DNA from: Lenisia limosa
Lineage: Eukaryota > Breviatea
Direction: 5' to 3'
DNA: 22,509 nucleotides
NCBI GenBank assembly: GCA_001655205.1
Contig: LPNZ01010460.1
Location: 1-22,509 of the forward strand
Shown here piece after piece: positions 1-10,166 of this stretch (positions are counted from its first letter, which is position 1; each line of letters starts with the position of its first letter). The notes below the pieces were generated by a model that was not told the DNA's origin, made no database searches, and worked only from the letters and a program-made list of their open reading frames with translations. The position numbers were made by a program, and so were the translations under genes.

Positions 1-354
1 TTGTTTACATTGATAACCCTAGGTTGATATCTTCTTACTTTGGTGGGGAGGGGTAAAGAAGAGACTGAATTAGGGAGGGAGGGGGGGACGTGGACGTTAC
101 TCCTTATATATGCTGGGGAGGCACGAGGAAAGCTGTGTACACAGAGTTTTAAGGCAAATGATTGGGTGAATTAATATTATACTATAATTCAATACATCTT
201 ATAAGCGTGATGGTGGCTTCGGATACAACCTTGTTTTTTTATCTCATTGCTATATAGTTATATATACTATATCCGATATAGCGTAATATATGATAGATAC
301 AATAATACAATACAATGGTCCATTTTATAGAAGCTAATACGTTCAGGTTTGCAG
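1..354 (+). other. Upstream intron of the nitrilase gene
   Basis: No exon recognised. The stretch ends in an acceptor (TTTGCAG at 348-354) in front of the first visible nitrilase exon, so it is read as intron sequence. It contains one family-B repeat copy from about 111 to 252. Confidence 0.
111..252 (+). repeat. Family-B interspersed repeat, near-complete copy
   Basis: Runs from TGCTGGGGAGGC through GCTGTGTACACAGAG and the AAGCGTGATGG core to a TTTATCTCATTGC end. It aligns by eye, in reverse, with 16479-16634. No terminal inverted repeat is obvious. Slightly degenerate in the core. Confidence 0.
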
Positions 355-3300
355 TCGTTTCGTCAAAGAAGCAGCGGAGAAAGGAGTAAAGTTCCTGTGT
401 CTCCCTGAAGCGTGGGGGTGTGGGTGTAGAGTGAGTTATACCGGGGTGTGGGTGTAGAGTGAATTATACCGGGGTGTGGGTGTAGAGGAAAGAAAATTGT
501 TTATATATCTATTGTCATCAAAAAATACACCTTACTCCTCTTCACCAGTTCTCGGAGCTTTGTTGTTTTTTTACAGTAACATTCTATTGAAACTTGGGTC
601 AAAATGACAGCAGATTGATAGATAGTTGTCACATTACCCTTTCTTCTCACCTCTTCAGATGCGACTATATTTCGACCAGTGTCACTGAGGCCTATGAGGT
701 GGGTCCTTTTAGAGAGTTAAGGATCACCAGAGTTCCAACTTCCTTTTTTTTGACATTTCAATACAATTATAAGTCTGCCCTCTTTGTCCTTCTAACATCA
801 CTAATAATAATCCCTTGTAAGCGTGATGGAGTGGACGGCTTCGGTCAGATGCAACCTTATATTTTATTTTTCATTGGGATATATACTACTATAAGAAATT
901 CATAAGCTGAGGGGGAAAACAAGGTAACCCTAAGATGAATATTTCACAATTAGGGTTTCCCTACGATCATATCATTAGGGCTTCTATTTCATATACTACA
1001 TGTACATAATTATATAATACATACATATATACATATATATATGATATTATATTACTACATATACTATACATATCGATATACTCTATGATCCTCTCATAAA
1101 TGAAAGATAAAGCCAATTCGTTTTAATATGCTTTTTTCAATGTGATAGAAAGTACGGCTTAAGTCAGGTGCTTCCTGGCTACTTCTCTTTTTTACCGAAT
1201 CTCTCGATAAATCCTCGATAAATATCAATATTTATAAGGTCTTTTTTGGACCGTAGGGTAGTCCCATTTACAATAGATATCGTTTACATTTGGAGTATCA
1301 ATCATCTCAAAATCCATAATAATACATGTGAATAAAAGTATTGTAAATAGGAGTGAAATTTTCTCTTTTCAGAGATAGCTGGAGATGCAAAATGGTTGTG
1401 TGACTTTGCAGCTGAGTGACAGCCTCCAAGGCCCCTTAGTCAGCTACTTTCGCGATCTGGCGAAGCAACATCAAATGTGGATCTCATTGGTTGGTATGAC
1501 ACTTTTGGTTCCAAAAAAGGCTGAATTCTCTTTAAAACCTCGAGAAATATCGATATTTTGTGAGTGTTTGAGAACCCAAAGAATCCTCAGTCGGATTTTT
1601 GGGTATAAAGTCGGTTTTGATTTGTACTCTCTATAATTATTTTGGTGAAATTTGTTGATGTTTGAAATTGAAGTCGAAAATGAAGTTCTCGCTGCAGTAC
1701 CAATATTGATGAATGTCACTATTATGTTAGTGGATTCGGCCTCTTGTTATTTGCCATCTTTATATAGATGTAGAGATGACAAATAATAAGAAGTAACATA
1801 TTATTTAAAGAAGTTATTTTTTTAATATAACAATCCAGGGAGGGATACATGAAAGAGTTGAAGCCGAAAAGAAGATTACCAATACTCATGTCATTATTGA
1901 TGAGAAGGTACGACCAGTATAACAGGATATAGTACATAGAGATAAGATCAATATGATATATACTTGGAGTTTCATTAATATTAAGCATCTTGTAGAAGGC
2001 AAGGGGAATCACAGTTTTATGCCTTCTTCGCCATATCTGGATCATGGACTGGTATTATATGCTATATCATATAGAGATGAGAAATAAACAAGGTTTTATA
2101 TGGTATAATAAAGAGCTAGTTTTATGAGAAAGTTGTTTTGTTTGAGTACGAAGTAGTTGAATAACGTTGTATTTTGGGTTAACTTTCAAGGGGGAGATTA
2201 CCTCCACGTACCGCAAAATCCACTTGTTTGACGCTGAAGTGCCCAATGGGCCATCGCTCAAAGAAAGCAGCTCAACTATTGCTGGTAGGAGGGTGGGTAT
2301 TTTGGGATTGAGTCGTTACCAACTTCTTTGACTTGTAAACAAGGGCTATTACCATTTGTCATTATCTCTTATAAGCGTGATGGTGTGAACGGCTTCGACC
2401 AGATATAACCTTATTTTTATTTCTCATTACTAAATTAATTCATATCAATGAAAAAAACATCCTGCTTGAACTTGAAATGCATCAATATCTAACGGGGAAA
2501 AATTAACATTGCCAAGAACTACTTTTGACAACATAGGAACGCGGCTAGTTCTTGACCAATGTCCGATTCTTGGCAATCTTGGCGTTACTACTTGCTATGG
2601 TTGGTTGGGGTACAATTTGATTAAGTTGTGTCTCTTTGATTTATCTTTTCAGATCTGCGCTTTCCTTATCTCTACACGGAATTAAGAAAGAAGGGAGCAG
2701 AAGTACGGGGGAATTTATTTCATAGTTCTAGGGCTTCACAGTTCACAAATAAACAATGAATTTATCATAAATTCTCGATAAATATCGAAAGGGTCTTTCG
2801 TAACAAGGAACCCCTAAATGTGATACATCGGGGGTATTCTGGGGAGGCATGCAGAAAGCTGTGTGCACAAAGTTGTAATGGTGAATTAATTTATTCTTAT
2901 TCAGCGTAATGGTAGCCAGATACAACCTTGTTTTTATTGCTCGCTTGCTATACTGTTTCATCGCTTGTCTCATTTTGTGACATACCTTTGTGAAAGTAGT
3001 CTCTCTTGATTAATCATAAATATTCACAATGGCATTGTGAAGCGATGTGGTAATTACAAATTGGCCAAAATCAACTCATTGATGAAAACACGAAAGGAAA
3101 CTTCGATGAATATTGGGGTGGAAGTCTGACGTTCTATCACACTTGTTCCACTATCAATCACACATGTTCCACTTTTAATAATTGCCAAGGTTCTTCTCGT
3201 ACCGTCAGCGTTCACAGTGCCCACTGGGATGGCACATTGGGAGGTTCTTCTGAGGGCGCGCGCAGTGGAGAACCAAGTAGTAGGGCTGTCATATGTAGAG

Positions 3301-4077
3301 ATGAGAAATATTTATTGGTAGTTTTTCGTGATTAAGATACATAATTATGTCATTAAAGTATTTCGAAGAAGTGCATAACATCTGATGTTGCTGTCATAGT
3401 TTTTCAAGACAATAGCGTTTTACGTTTTAGTGCTTTGTTATCGCAGCTGCCCAGGTGGGGGGGGGGGTTAATACAGAGAGATCAAATAAAATTATACACG
3501 ACTTTTGAAANNNNNNNNNNNNNNNNNNNNNNNNNNNNNNNNNNNNNNNNNNNNNNNCCTTTGTCCATCCTGTGGTCTTTTGTAACACTCTTTCAAATTG
3601 CTAATTGTTTGCGAATTGATTGTTGTTTACACTCTAAAAAGAGTAAATGAACTAATCTATCCCGCAGGTTGGAGAGCACAACAGCAAAAGGACATCATAT
3701 GGACACTCGATGGTGATAGACGGATGGGGCACTATCTTGGCGGAAGGCGATGGACAAAGCGAACAGGTGTGCAATTGGGCATGCAGGGAATCCGCGTTTC
3801 CTCCTTGATGAAGCCCTGAATAGAATTTATCGTTTAGTTGTATAATGAAAGTGCCGAAATCAATTTCCAATGATACCGCTATTGTTTTCCAAAAGAGTAT
3901 CATATCATCAACGTCTTGCATTGAAATATCATCTATATTTACACAGCATTGGAGCCTGATCATATTTAAATGACTTTTCAGCTGATTACGGCTGAAGTGG
4001 ATGTGAAATCATTGGAGAAAATAAGAACCGGAATGTCCATATTGAACCACTTCCAAGAACAAATCAGAGAGACATGA
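355..4077 (+). CDS. NIT1: NIT1-type nitrilase/amidase, 5'-partial, 11 exons
   Basis: Carbon-nitrogen hydrolase of the nitrilase superfamily, closest in motif to animal NIT1, whose known role is repair hydrolysis of deaminated glutathione. Exons: 355-411, 659-698, 1412-1489, 1839-1907, 2191-2284, 2537-2599, 2653-2702, 3190-3276, 3431-3454, 3668-3766, 3982-4077. All junctions are GT-AG and phase-compatible; the joined frame gives 251 residues, then TGA at 4075-4077. Catalytic triad visible: Glu in LPEA (407-409), Lys in TYRKIHLFD (2215-2217), Cys in TTCYDLRFP (2593-2595). Further family blocks: [50 protein letters not shown]. The first exon(s), about 30 residues by family length, lie beyond the left edge. 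It ends without a Fhit domain, unlike the NitFhit fusion of fly and worm. The family is certain; the exact substrate is inferred. Confidence 0.
415..487 (+). repeat. 28-bp minisatellite at a 5' splice site
   Basis: Two 28-bp units (415-442, 443-470) differing at one position, plus a 17-bp partial unit (471-487), each beginning GGGGTGTGGGTGTAGAGTGA. The array starts three bases inside the intron following nitrilase exon 355-411, so it overlaps the donor consensus. Confidence 0.
815..880 (+). repeat. Family-B repeat, 3' half
   Basis: Contains AAGCGTGATGGAGTGGACGG, CTTCGGTCAGATGCAACC and the AT-rich tail. Lies in the nitrilase intron 699-1411, sense orientation. Confidence 0.
1002..1083. repeat. 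AT-rich palindromic/simple repeat tract
   Basis: Alternating TA/ATAC runs able to form local hairpins, in nitrilase intron 699-1411. Confidence 0.
1181..1262. mobile_element. Family-A MITE-like copy, degenerate
   Basis: Carries the family centre CTCGATAAATCCTCGATAAA and a right end GGACCGTAGGGTAG, a variant of the usual GAACCGAAGTGAAG end. Lies in nitrilase intron 699-1411. The left end is decayed. Confidence 0.
1506..1601. mobile_element. Family-A MITE-like copy, degenerate
   Basis: Shows GGTTCCAAAAAAGGCTGAAT at the left, a CTCGAGAAATATCGATATTT centre and a decayed GAGAACCC right end. Lies in nitrilase intron 1490-1838. Confidence 0.
2366..2428 (+). repeat. Family-B repeat, 3' half
   Basis: Contains TCTTATAAGCGTGATGGTGT, then GAACGGCTTCGACCAGATA and TATTTCTCATT. 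Lies in nitrilase intron 2285-2536, sense orientation. Confidence 0.
2729..2815. mobile_element. Decayed family-A copy
   Basis: Begins TAGGGCTTCAC, keeps TTCTCGATAAATATCGAAA in the middle and ends near GGAACCCCTAA. The inverted ends no longer match well. Nitrilase intron 2703-3189. Confidence 0.
2836..2955 (+). repeat. Family-B repeat, near-complete but degenerate
   Basis: CTGGGGAGGCATGCAGAAAG and GCTGTGTGCACAAAG at the left; the core is reduced to GCGTAATGGTAGCCAGATAC followed by the T-rich tail. Nitrilase intron 2703-3189, sense orientation. Confidence 0.
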
Positions 4078-4517
4078 CCTTCCAAGTGAATTATTTTTTG
4101 GTGTTGCGTATTTATTTATTCTTTTTGCGTTTCTTAGTCCAAAATGTATCCAAGCAAATCTAAATTCCTTTTTGGTTTGCTCCATTTAAATAGGACTCCA
4201 TGCAATTAATTCAAGAATATTGCAAAATTTGAAGGAGACAGACATACATCACGGACCTACTTTATAATTATTATCTATAAAATTCTAATCAAGACGGCAT
4301 TCTATCCTGAGCGACTATATTAGGTATTACAGTATTACGTTACAGGTTCTTAATTTTATTGTGTGTTTATTACGTATTTTAAAATATTTTATTGTTACAC
4401 TTGGCAGAGACTCCATCATAAATACTGCAAGCTCATACACACCATAACATAAGAGTAATAGAAAAATAATCGAGAAACAAACAGCAAACGTGAGTTGAGA
4501 AAACCTATATGAGGAAC
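4078..4517. other. Tail-to-tail intergenic region
   Basis: Separates the nitrilase stop from the stop of the minus-strand lectin-like gene, so it holds two 3' UTRs. A minus-strand AATAAA at 4355-4360 is a candidate polyadenylation signal for the lectin-like gene. A 64-codon hydrophobic minus-strand frame (4327-4521) exists but lies past the preferred stop codon. Confidence 0.
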
Positions 4518-7219
4518 TCACACACTGCTGCTCGCTGACTGAGAGCGTTAAACCAATATCACGTTCTTTTTTTTTTATGGAAACTATGACAGTATGAGCT
4601 TATTTTACCAATAATCACTTATTGTACAAAAGTTGATTATTAGGATAAATAATGTATCTATTTACAGCTTGAAACCCCACAAACGTGGAAATTTCTAACG
4701 TGTGACATAGACTCGTACTGGCAGACACAAATATCCTAAAAGTTCAAAACACAAAAATAGAGGAAAAACAAGTGTCGGGGAAGGGAAGAAAGCTAAAACT
4801 TCATATGAAAAGTACCATTCATAAATAGCTGAAAACAATGACTCCTTTCCTCTTACCCTTCAGTTAATGATGGTTGTGAGGTACCCCACCTAGATATTTA
4901 GATAATACAATTTAGAGTTACAAAAAAAACATAGTAAATATATTGATTGAGGAAATATATCAATGGACTGGAATAAATCTACAGCAATGAGAAATGAAAA
5001 ATAGGGGTGTATCTGGCCGAAGCTGTCCACACCATCACGCTTATAATAAGAGATCAGATTATAGTATAATATTAATCCCCAATNNNNNNNNNNGCCTCCC
5101 TCCTCCCCCCCCCCCCTCTGTGCACACAGTTTTCATACATGGATGGGACATAGAAATCTTATCCTCAAATAATAATACCAACATACACTAATTCCGAAAA
5201 TGGAGTAGTGAATACTGCCCCATTTGCAACAACAATTCCATCGTAGGTTGTCCACACAGCACCCTAAAGTTGTTATTAATGGTCATCCGACTAAATCTTG
5301 TTTAACAAAGAAAAAATAAACCACATGGTTGAAACAAGGTTTTGCAAAAAGAAATGTATATAATAAATAGGCAGTAAGAGAGGTAACATAATGATAGACC
5401 GGATCCCCTACAAACAGTTCCAGTGACACCTGTGAAATAGTCGTAATTTGCAAGTTCTCTGATTTTGGACATGTCATTCAGAGTGAAAGGGACTGCAAGA
5501 TTGCCTCCTAGTGGGATTAAAAATGGAAAATTTAAATGATGGACAGAATCACTCTGTTGGCTCAGCATTTGGAAAACACAAGAGGGTTGAAAATAACAAA
5601 GCCCAGAACAGTCCTGTACACTATGCGCAAGACATTTTTTGAACAAAAACGATAATCTCAAAAGCTGTAACCCTCTCCTAAATCAGAAATTGGGTGATAC
5701 GGTTTGATATTGGAGCACCTACGTATGGCGTACCTAAGCCAATGCAATAATCACGGGCAGTTACATAGTCTCCTCCTGACGTTGTGTAGCCCACATAACA
5801 GGCTCCTCGGGAAGAGAACCTATGAAGATTGTGACAATAGTATATACATGTAGAGATGAGAATAAAGAAAAAGGTTTAAATATCTGGCCGAAGCCGTCCT
5901 CAAAATCACTCATTGGAGATATTGAATAATATAAATTAAAATAGATATCCCCGTCCATAAAAACCGGTGCTTTTTGGATAAACCTNNNNNNNNNNNNNNN
6001 NNNNNNNNNNNNNNNNNNNNNNNNNNNNNNNNNNNNNNNNNNNNNNNNNNNNNNNNNNNNNNNNNNNNNNNNNNNNNNNNNNNNNNNNNNNNNNNNNNNN
6101 NNNNNNNNNNNNNNNNNNNNNNNNNNNNNNNNNNNNNNNNNNAATAAACAGTTGTTTGAGCTCAAACCCCAAGTCAGACAACCATTTGCGAACCCCACAT
6201 ACGATTGGCATCCCTAAATAATGATATTTGTCTTGAAAGGTATGGGGTTTATGTTAACCAGAGCTTACCAATTTCAGGGTATCAATATCCTTTTTTATTG
6301 TGGTCTGAAGCGGTTAATAGCAACACACAAAAGAAACCCAGGTGAGTTTTAAAGTATTCAAATACTACTCCATTTCACTCATTCATAAGATGTGGAGGGG
6401 TGGTGAAGCAAGTCGGTGGTGAAGAATAAAATGAAAAGAAAGGGAGATTTTGCGGTATCATACTGATGGGTCTTGGTCTGCACTACCCCGTTACCATGTT
6501 ACTTTTGAGGTCCTCAATGTCGGAGAAGACGGACTCCATAGCCACGCCTCCGACCTGGGAGTGAGGAGATAAGTCGATATAAAACAAAGTGATATCGAAG
6601 CCGTCCACACCATCACGATTCTCAGAGTATCATTAGTGTGTTCATACAAAATAATATACATTTGCATATCAGATACATCTATTTACTTAACATATAACAA
6701 CAAAAATAACTTAGATTCCCTAATATTATATGAAATAAATCGTAAATATGGATAATTATATATATATATATATAATATGATATGCTGGTCCGCTGAAGTA
6801 AAAAAGCAATCAATGGTAAGCAAGAAGAGAAATGGTATTGGTGCTTGGAGAATCCCAACAAAATGCTATGGTTATTGATTACGCAACACCATTCTCCTCA
6901 ACCAACAGTTAATTTGTCAATATGTATCCGATCATCAATGACAGATACGTACCTAAAGATGTGTGAAAAAAAAAAAAACAAAGGGGNNNNNNNNNNNNNN
7001 NNNNNNNNNNNNNNNNNNNNNNNNNNNNNNNNNNNNNNNNNNNNNNNNNNNNNNNNNNNNNNNNNNNNNNNNNNNNNNNNNNNNNNNNNNNNNNNNNNNN
7101 NNNNNNNNNNNNNNNNNNNNNNNNNNNNNNNAGATGACGAATGAAGGCGGCTTCCCGCAATCCCCTTACCCCGATATCAATGGCACTAAAATCAGCAGTA
7201 GAACTAAAACCTGTCTCAT
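4518..7219 (-). CDS. Secreted C-type-lectin-like protein, 9 exons recovered
   Basis: Exons, 5' to 3' on the minus strand: 7170-7219 (signal peptide MRQVLVLLLILVPLISG), 6907-6952, 6495-6554, 6269-6304, about 6143-6213 (runs into a gap), 5734-5805, about 5428-5507, 5189-5263, 4676-4735, 4518-4538 with TGA. The second to fourth exons encode a short stalk (SDIEDLKSNM, TTIKKDIDTLKL). The fifth is Cys-rich (GCQSYVGFANGC). The last four read like a C-type lectin domain: ACYVGYTT, TARDYCIGLGGNLAV, WTTYDGIVVANG, DICVCQYES, FHVCG, giving the four expected cysteines, the LGGNLA block and an altered WND region. Most phases agree; the fifth-to-sixth exon link is lost in the 5986-6142 gap, and the 5428 donor is a choice among several. 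No calcium-binding EPN or QPD motif is seen, so sugar binding is not assured. It shares a promoter region with the fibrinogen-like gene. Confidence 0.
4984..5135 (-). repeat. Family-B repeat interrupted by a small gap
   Basis: Reads GCAATGAGAAATGAAAAATA, then CTGGCCGAAGCTGTCCACA and CCATCACGCTTATAA; N run 5084-5093; then GCCTCCC and a poly-C tract, CTGTGCACACAG. Lies between lectin-like exons 4676-4735 and 5189-5263, sense for that gene. Confidence 0.
5840..5915 (-). repeat. Family-B repeat, partial
   Basis: GTAGAGATGAGAATAAAG followed by ATCTGGCCGAAGCCGTCC. Intron of the lectin-like gene, sense orientation. Confidence 0.
5986..6142. other. Assembly gap inside the lectin-like gene
   Basis: 157 N. 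It truncates the Cys-rich exon starting at 6213 and hides its donor, so the N-terminal part of this gene cannot be completed. Confidence 0.
6590..6625 (-). repeat. Family-B core fragment
   Basis: ATCGAAGCCGTCCACACCAT followed by CACGATTCTC. Intron of the lectin-like gene, sense orientation. Confidence 0.
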
Positions 7220-7352
7220 TTTCCTTTAGATTAGAGAGTTAGGAAAAATGCACAGGGGGCAAAATGCTGAAAAAATATAACGTGGGGTAACGGGAAAAAT
7301 AAAAGAGTAATTAAAGATACTTAAGAAAGTGTCAGGTTTTACAAAACAGAAG
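7220..7352. promoter_or_regulatory. Shared promoter region of two head-to-head secreted-protein genes
   Basis: Only 133 bp separate the minus-strand ATG at 7219 (lectin-like) from the plus-strand ATG at 7353 (fibrinogen-like), so both 5' UTRs and promoters must fit here. A TAACGGG motif is visible at 7287-7293. No clear TATA box. That the region is a bidirectional promoter is inferred from spacing alone. Confidence 0.
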
Positions 7353-10166
7353 ATGGAGGCGTTCCTACGAGTCATCTTACTATGCATTCTACTTGCTGGA
7401 CTTGCTCATAGTGAAAACATGTAGGAAGAAGGAGGAAAAGAAGTTGAAGCGAGAAGTTGTATTGTGCCCCCTCCCTCCCACTCCCTTTCTCTTGTCTGTC
7501 ACTTCCAAACCTTTATGTAATTCCTCTTAGAATGATAAGTTCCTCAGGAGTAGAGGTGCCGAACCCAACGGTGGCGAATTCCCCGACAACAAAGGAATAT
7601 GTAGATAACCTTGTTGATAGTTTGAAGGTGAGTAATCCTATTTGTTTGAGCAAATATCCCATTTTCTCCCTTTTTAATCGTCAACAAAGGAAGATATGGT
7701 TTATTTTACTAAATTGGGATTTTTCATTTTGCTAACTCGCTAATAGGTTCAGGGAGATGAAAACTTTTCAAAGGATAGCAGTTTATCCTCCTCTATAAAA
7801 AATATGATGGCGAAGTCTAAGCTTTATCATTATGAATATTCGCATCATTGACTACCAGAAAGGGCAAATATTTTACCGGGTGTTCTTATCTTGTTTAGAC
7901 TGAATTTACTCTTGACCTGTTGAACAAAGTTCAAATGCTTGAAGAAGAAATTGAACGGGTTTGCTGAGTTATATCTTTTAATAATATAACTAAAGTTGCA
8001 TTTTCGTTTGACTTCTCATTGTAGTAGTTTCAAGGTTTTATCGGTTTAATTAATTGATGCTGATGTTGATGTTGGACACACACAAACATATGATATAGTA
8101 TAGACTGACCGCGATAAGATCTGGCACGGACATTGAGCTTTTTCTTTTGGCAATCGTGTCAGAACTTATCGCGGTCACCGTAAAATAGTATATATAAAGA
8201 TGTAACGTTTTAGGTTAAGTGTCATCGCACAATTTACTCATGTGGCGAAATCGACAAACAATGTTGGATGGATATGGAAATGCCTATTTCTTCAAAATGG
8301 AAGTTTGGCTATTCATCCCCCAGGTGCTTCCGGTTTATACAATGTCACCACCACGGATGGTTCTGAGATTTTTGAAGTCTACTGCGATATGGACTCTGAA
8401 AATGGACCATGGATGATGGTCATGGCCTATTCAAATGTAAGGAATGGAGGGGAATAATGACGCAGCTTTATAGTATCATTTTCACGTAGTTCTTCACTTC
8501 GGTTCGAAAAAGACTGAATTTCTCGATAAATCCTCGAAAAATCCTCGAAAACTATCGATATGTTCGCGGTTTTTTGTTCGAACCGAAGTGAAGCCCTAGA
8601 TGCACGTGTTCATTTGAGCACAGCACGTTAGTGCCTTCACTAAAACATAAACTTGGCTATGCCAAGTTGTATTTCTCATCTCGATATAAACAAGATTCGA
8701 TTCACTCCGTAGCCCGGCCTAGATGAATTATACGTTGAGCTTCCGGGCTTCCCTAGCTTCACTAATCGCACCATGGGTTTGTGGATAGTCCATGGCTTTC
8801 TTTATATTATTTCCCGTTTTCACAAAGATCCTGTGTGGTCCTTCTCTTTAAATGTCATTTCGTCACACCTTCAGGATCCTCATCTTTTGGCCAGTCAGAC
8901 TGGGGTCAGGCGACAACAGCCAACATTGCCAAATTTTCGCCATCATCCGTGCGTTTCTTCTGCCAAACATCAAATGTCAATCGCATCATTCATTTCATGT
9001 GGGTACATGGTGTATCACTACGCATCGATTTCACTTTGGTTCGAAAAGTCCCGTAAATTATCGATAGTTTTCGAGGATTTGTCGAGCAATTCAGCCTTTT
9101 TTTGAACCCAAGATTCATTATGTGCTTCACTACTCCGAATCTCTATGACCCTAGTTTCAATAGAGACTTTACTGCAAACTAACTTCGGATCGGTGTGGTT
9201 TTAACGCTTGCTTCCCTACGGTCCGAAAAAACATTGTCAATCTCGATATTTTGTGGAGGATGTATCGAGACATTTACTCTTTCGGGACCGCAGGAAATGA
9301 CACGCACAAGGTGTAACTTGATTTTTTGCAGTAAAGTCTCTATTAAAACTAGGATCATAAAGGTCTTGGGGGGAAACCTAAGGAAGGGAACAAAACGCAT
9401 ACTTCTTTTTATGCAATATAGGACCTCAGACAGCGCAATCATGAACTATCTGTTTAATGGTGCGGCCTCCTTCCCATCAACGTTTCCGGTTTGTAGCAAT
9501 TTGAATTCTGTCTCAGAGCACATCAATAAGAAGACATTATCAATCCAATCATTCCATGAATGGAATACCCCCCTCCAACCCTCGTGTAGAGTTGATTTGG
9601 GCTTTTTTGTTCCCATACATTTTCCATTTCACCTGGAATTTCAGATTATTCGGTTAGTGATTAGTACCTTTACGCCAATATTCTTCATCAAAATTTCCTT
9701 CGTTTTACACCCTCCACCAATGCCAACACACATGAACTAATCATGCAGTCAACCTTTGTAGCAATGGCTGGGCATTCTGGCTATCTTCCTGCCAGCTCCG
9801 TCGCCACCACCGTCAGGGTTGAAAGGCTAAATAGCCACCCGTTCTATGTCGGAGGAACATACCATTGGAATGCAGGGTTCGGAGACCCAGCAAGGTGGGC
9901 ACAGTGACTACAATAAGTTCCTCTATGATTAAAAAAAGAATATATTTCTCGATAAATCCTCGAAAACTATCGATATTTTACCAGTATTCGAACAGAAGTG
10001 AAGTCCTATCTATGATATTTGTATTTCTTATCTCATTTGCATCATCGATATGCAAATTGAGTTCCAGTATCAAAATGGATTTAATCGCCGCAGATGGGAA
10101 TGTGATGACTACGTAGTTGCTGATGGTTACAATGCAAACACCCAGCATTACGTCTGGGTTAAGTAA
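7353..10166 (+). CDS. Secreted fibrinogen-like (FReD) protein, 9 exons, about 259 aa
   Basis: Exons: 7353-7420, 7531-7627, 7899-7958, 8214-8262, 8324-8436, 8895-9009, 9430-9488, 9749-9894, 10094-10166; phases agree throughout. Residues 1-20 are a signal peptide (MEAFLRVILLCILLAGLAHS). Residues about 45-75 form a predicted coiled coil (EYVDNLVDSLK, then LLNKVQMLEEEIER), as in ficolin-like stalks. The globular part starts near residue 78 with SCGEIDKQCASGLYNV and FEVYCDMDSENGPW (residues 108-121), matching the fibrinogen C-terminal opening. The rest is divergent: ANIAKFSPSSVRFFC, FYVGGTYHWNAGFG, and WECDDY near the end. The usual calcium-site segment is not recognisable. Intron 8263-8323 is only 61 bp. 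The 8895 acceptor was chosen for phase; 8875 is an alternative that breaks frame. Probably a secreted recognition or adhesion protein. Confidence 0.
8106..8177. mobile_element. 72-bp foldback element
   Basis: Arms 8106-8128 and 8155-8177 are complementary over 23 bp with two mismatches (outer 13 bp TGACCGCGATAAG perfect), loop 26 bp. In an intron of the fibrinogen-like gene. Resembles 21423-21490 in its ACCGSGATAAG end. Confidence 0.
8492..8599. mobile_element. Family-A MITE-like element, best copy
   Basis: Perfect 17-bp inverted ends: CTTCACTTCGGTTCGAA at 8492-8508 and its complement at 8577-8593, followed by CCCTAG. The interior holds TCTCGATAAATCCTCGAAAA and ACTATCGATA. About 100 bp, no coding capacity. 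Lies in fibrinogen-like intron 8437-8894. Other copies extend the end to TAGGGCTTCAC, suggesting a TA target duplication. Confidence 0.
9022..9113. mobile_element. Family-A copy, degenerate
   Basis: Left TTTCACTTTGGTTCGAAAAG, interior TATCGATAGTTTTCGAGGAT, right TTCAGCCTTTTTTTGAACCC. Intron 9010-9429 of the fibrinogen-like gene. Confidence 0.
9144..9359. mobile_element. Foldback element with a family-A copy nested inside
   Basis: Arms 9144-9178 and 9325-9359 are complementary over 35 bp with two mismatches (core AATAGAGACTTTACTGCAAA). A family-A variant with ends CTTCCCTACGGTCCGAA (9211-9227) and TTCGGGACCGCAGGAA (9281-9296) lies between them. The order of insertion, family A into the older foldback, is inferred from nesting. 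Confidence 0.
9928..10008. mobile_element. Family-A copy, left end decayed
   Basis: Interior TTTCTCGATAAATCCTCGAA and ACTATCGATATTTT; right end TTCGAACAGAAGTGAAGTCC. Lies in the last intron of the fibrinogen-like gene. Confidence 0.

Noticed and set aside
415-487. CRISPR-like repeat array
   Set aside because: Units are directly adjacent with no spacers; it is a minisatellite in a eukaryotic intron.
4327-4521. Hydrophobic minus-strand frame that could be a membrane anchor of the lectin-like protein
   Set aside because: The phase-consistent final exon 4518-4538 ends in TGA just before it. Reading this frame would need a phase change; AT-rich DNA gives hydrophobic translations easily.
7747-7850. 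Possible extra exon of the fibrinogen-like gene after TAATAG (VQGDENFSKD)
   Set aside because: No donor in a phase that joins the coiled-coil exon at 7899; direct joining of 7627 to 7899 is in phase.
9195-9740. Longest open frame of the window (181 codons, plus)
   Set aside because: It crosses the nested foldback and the family-A element, then overlaps the real fibrinogen-like exon 9430-9488 and following intron; it shows no domain and reads through splice sites that fit the gene.
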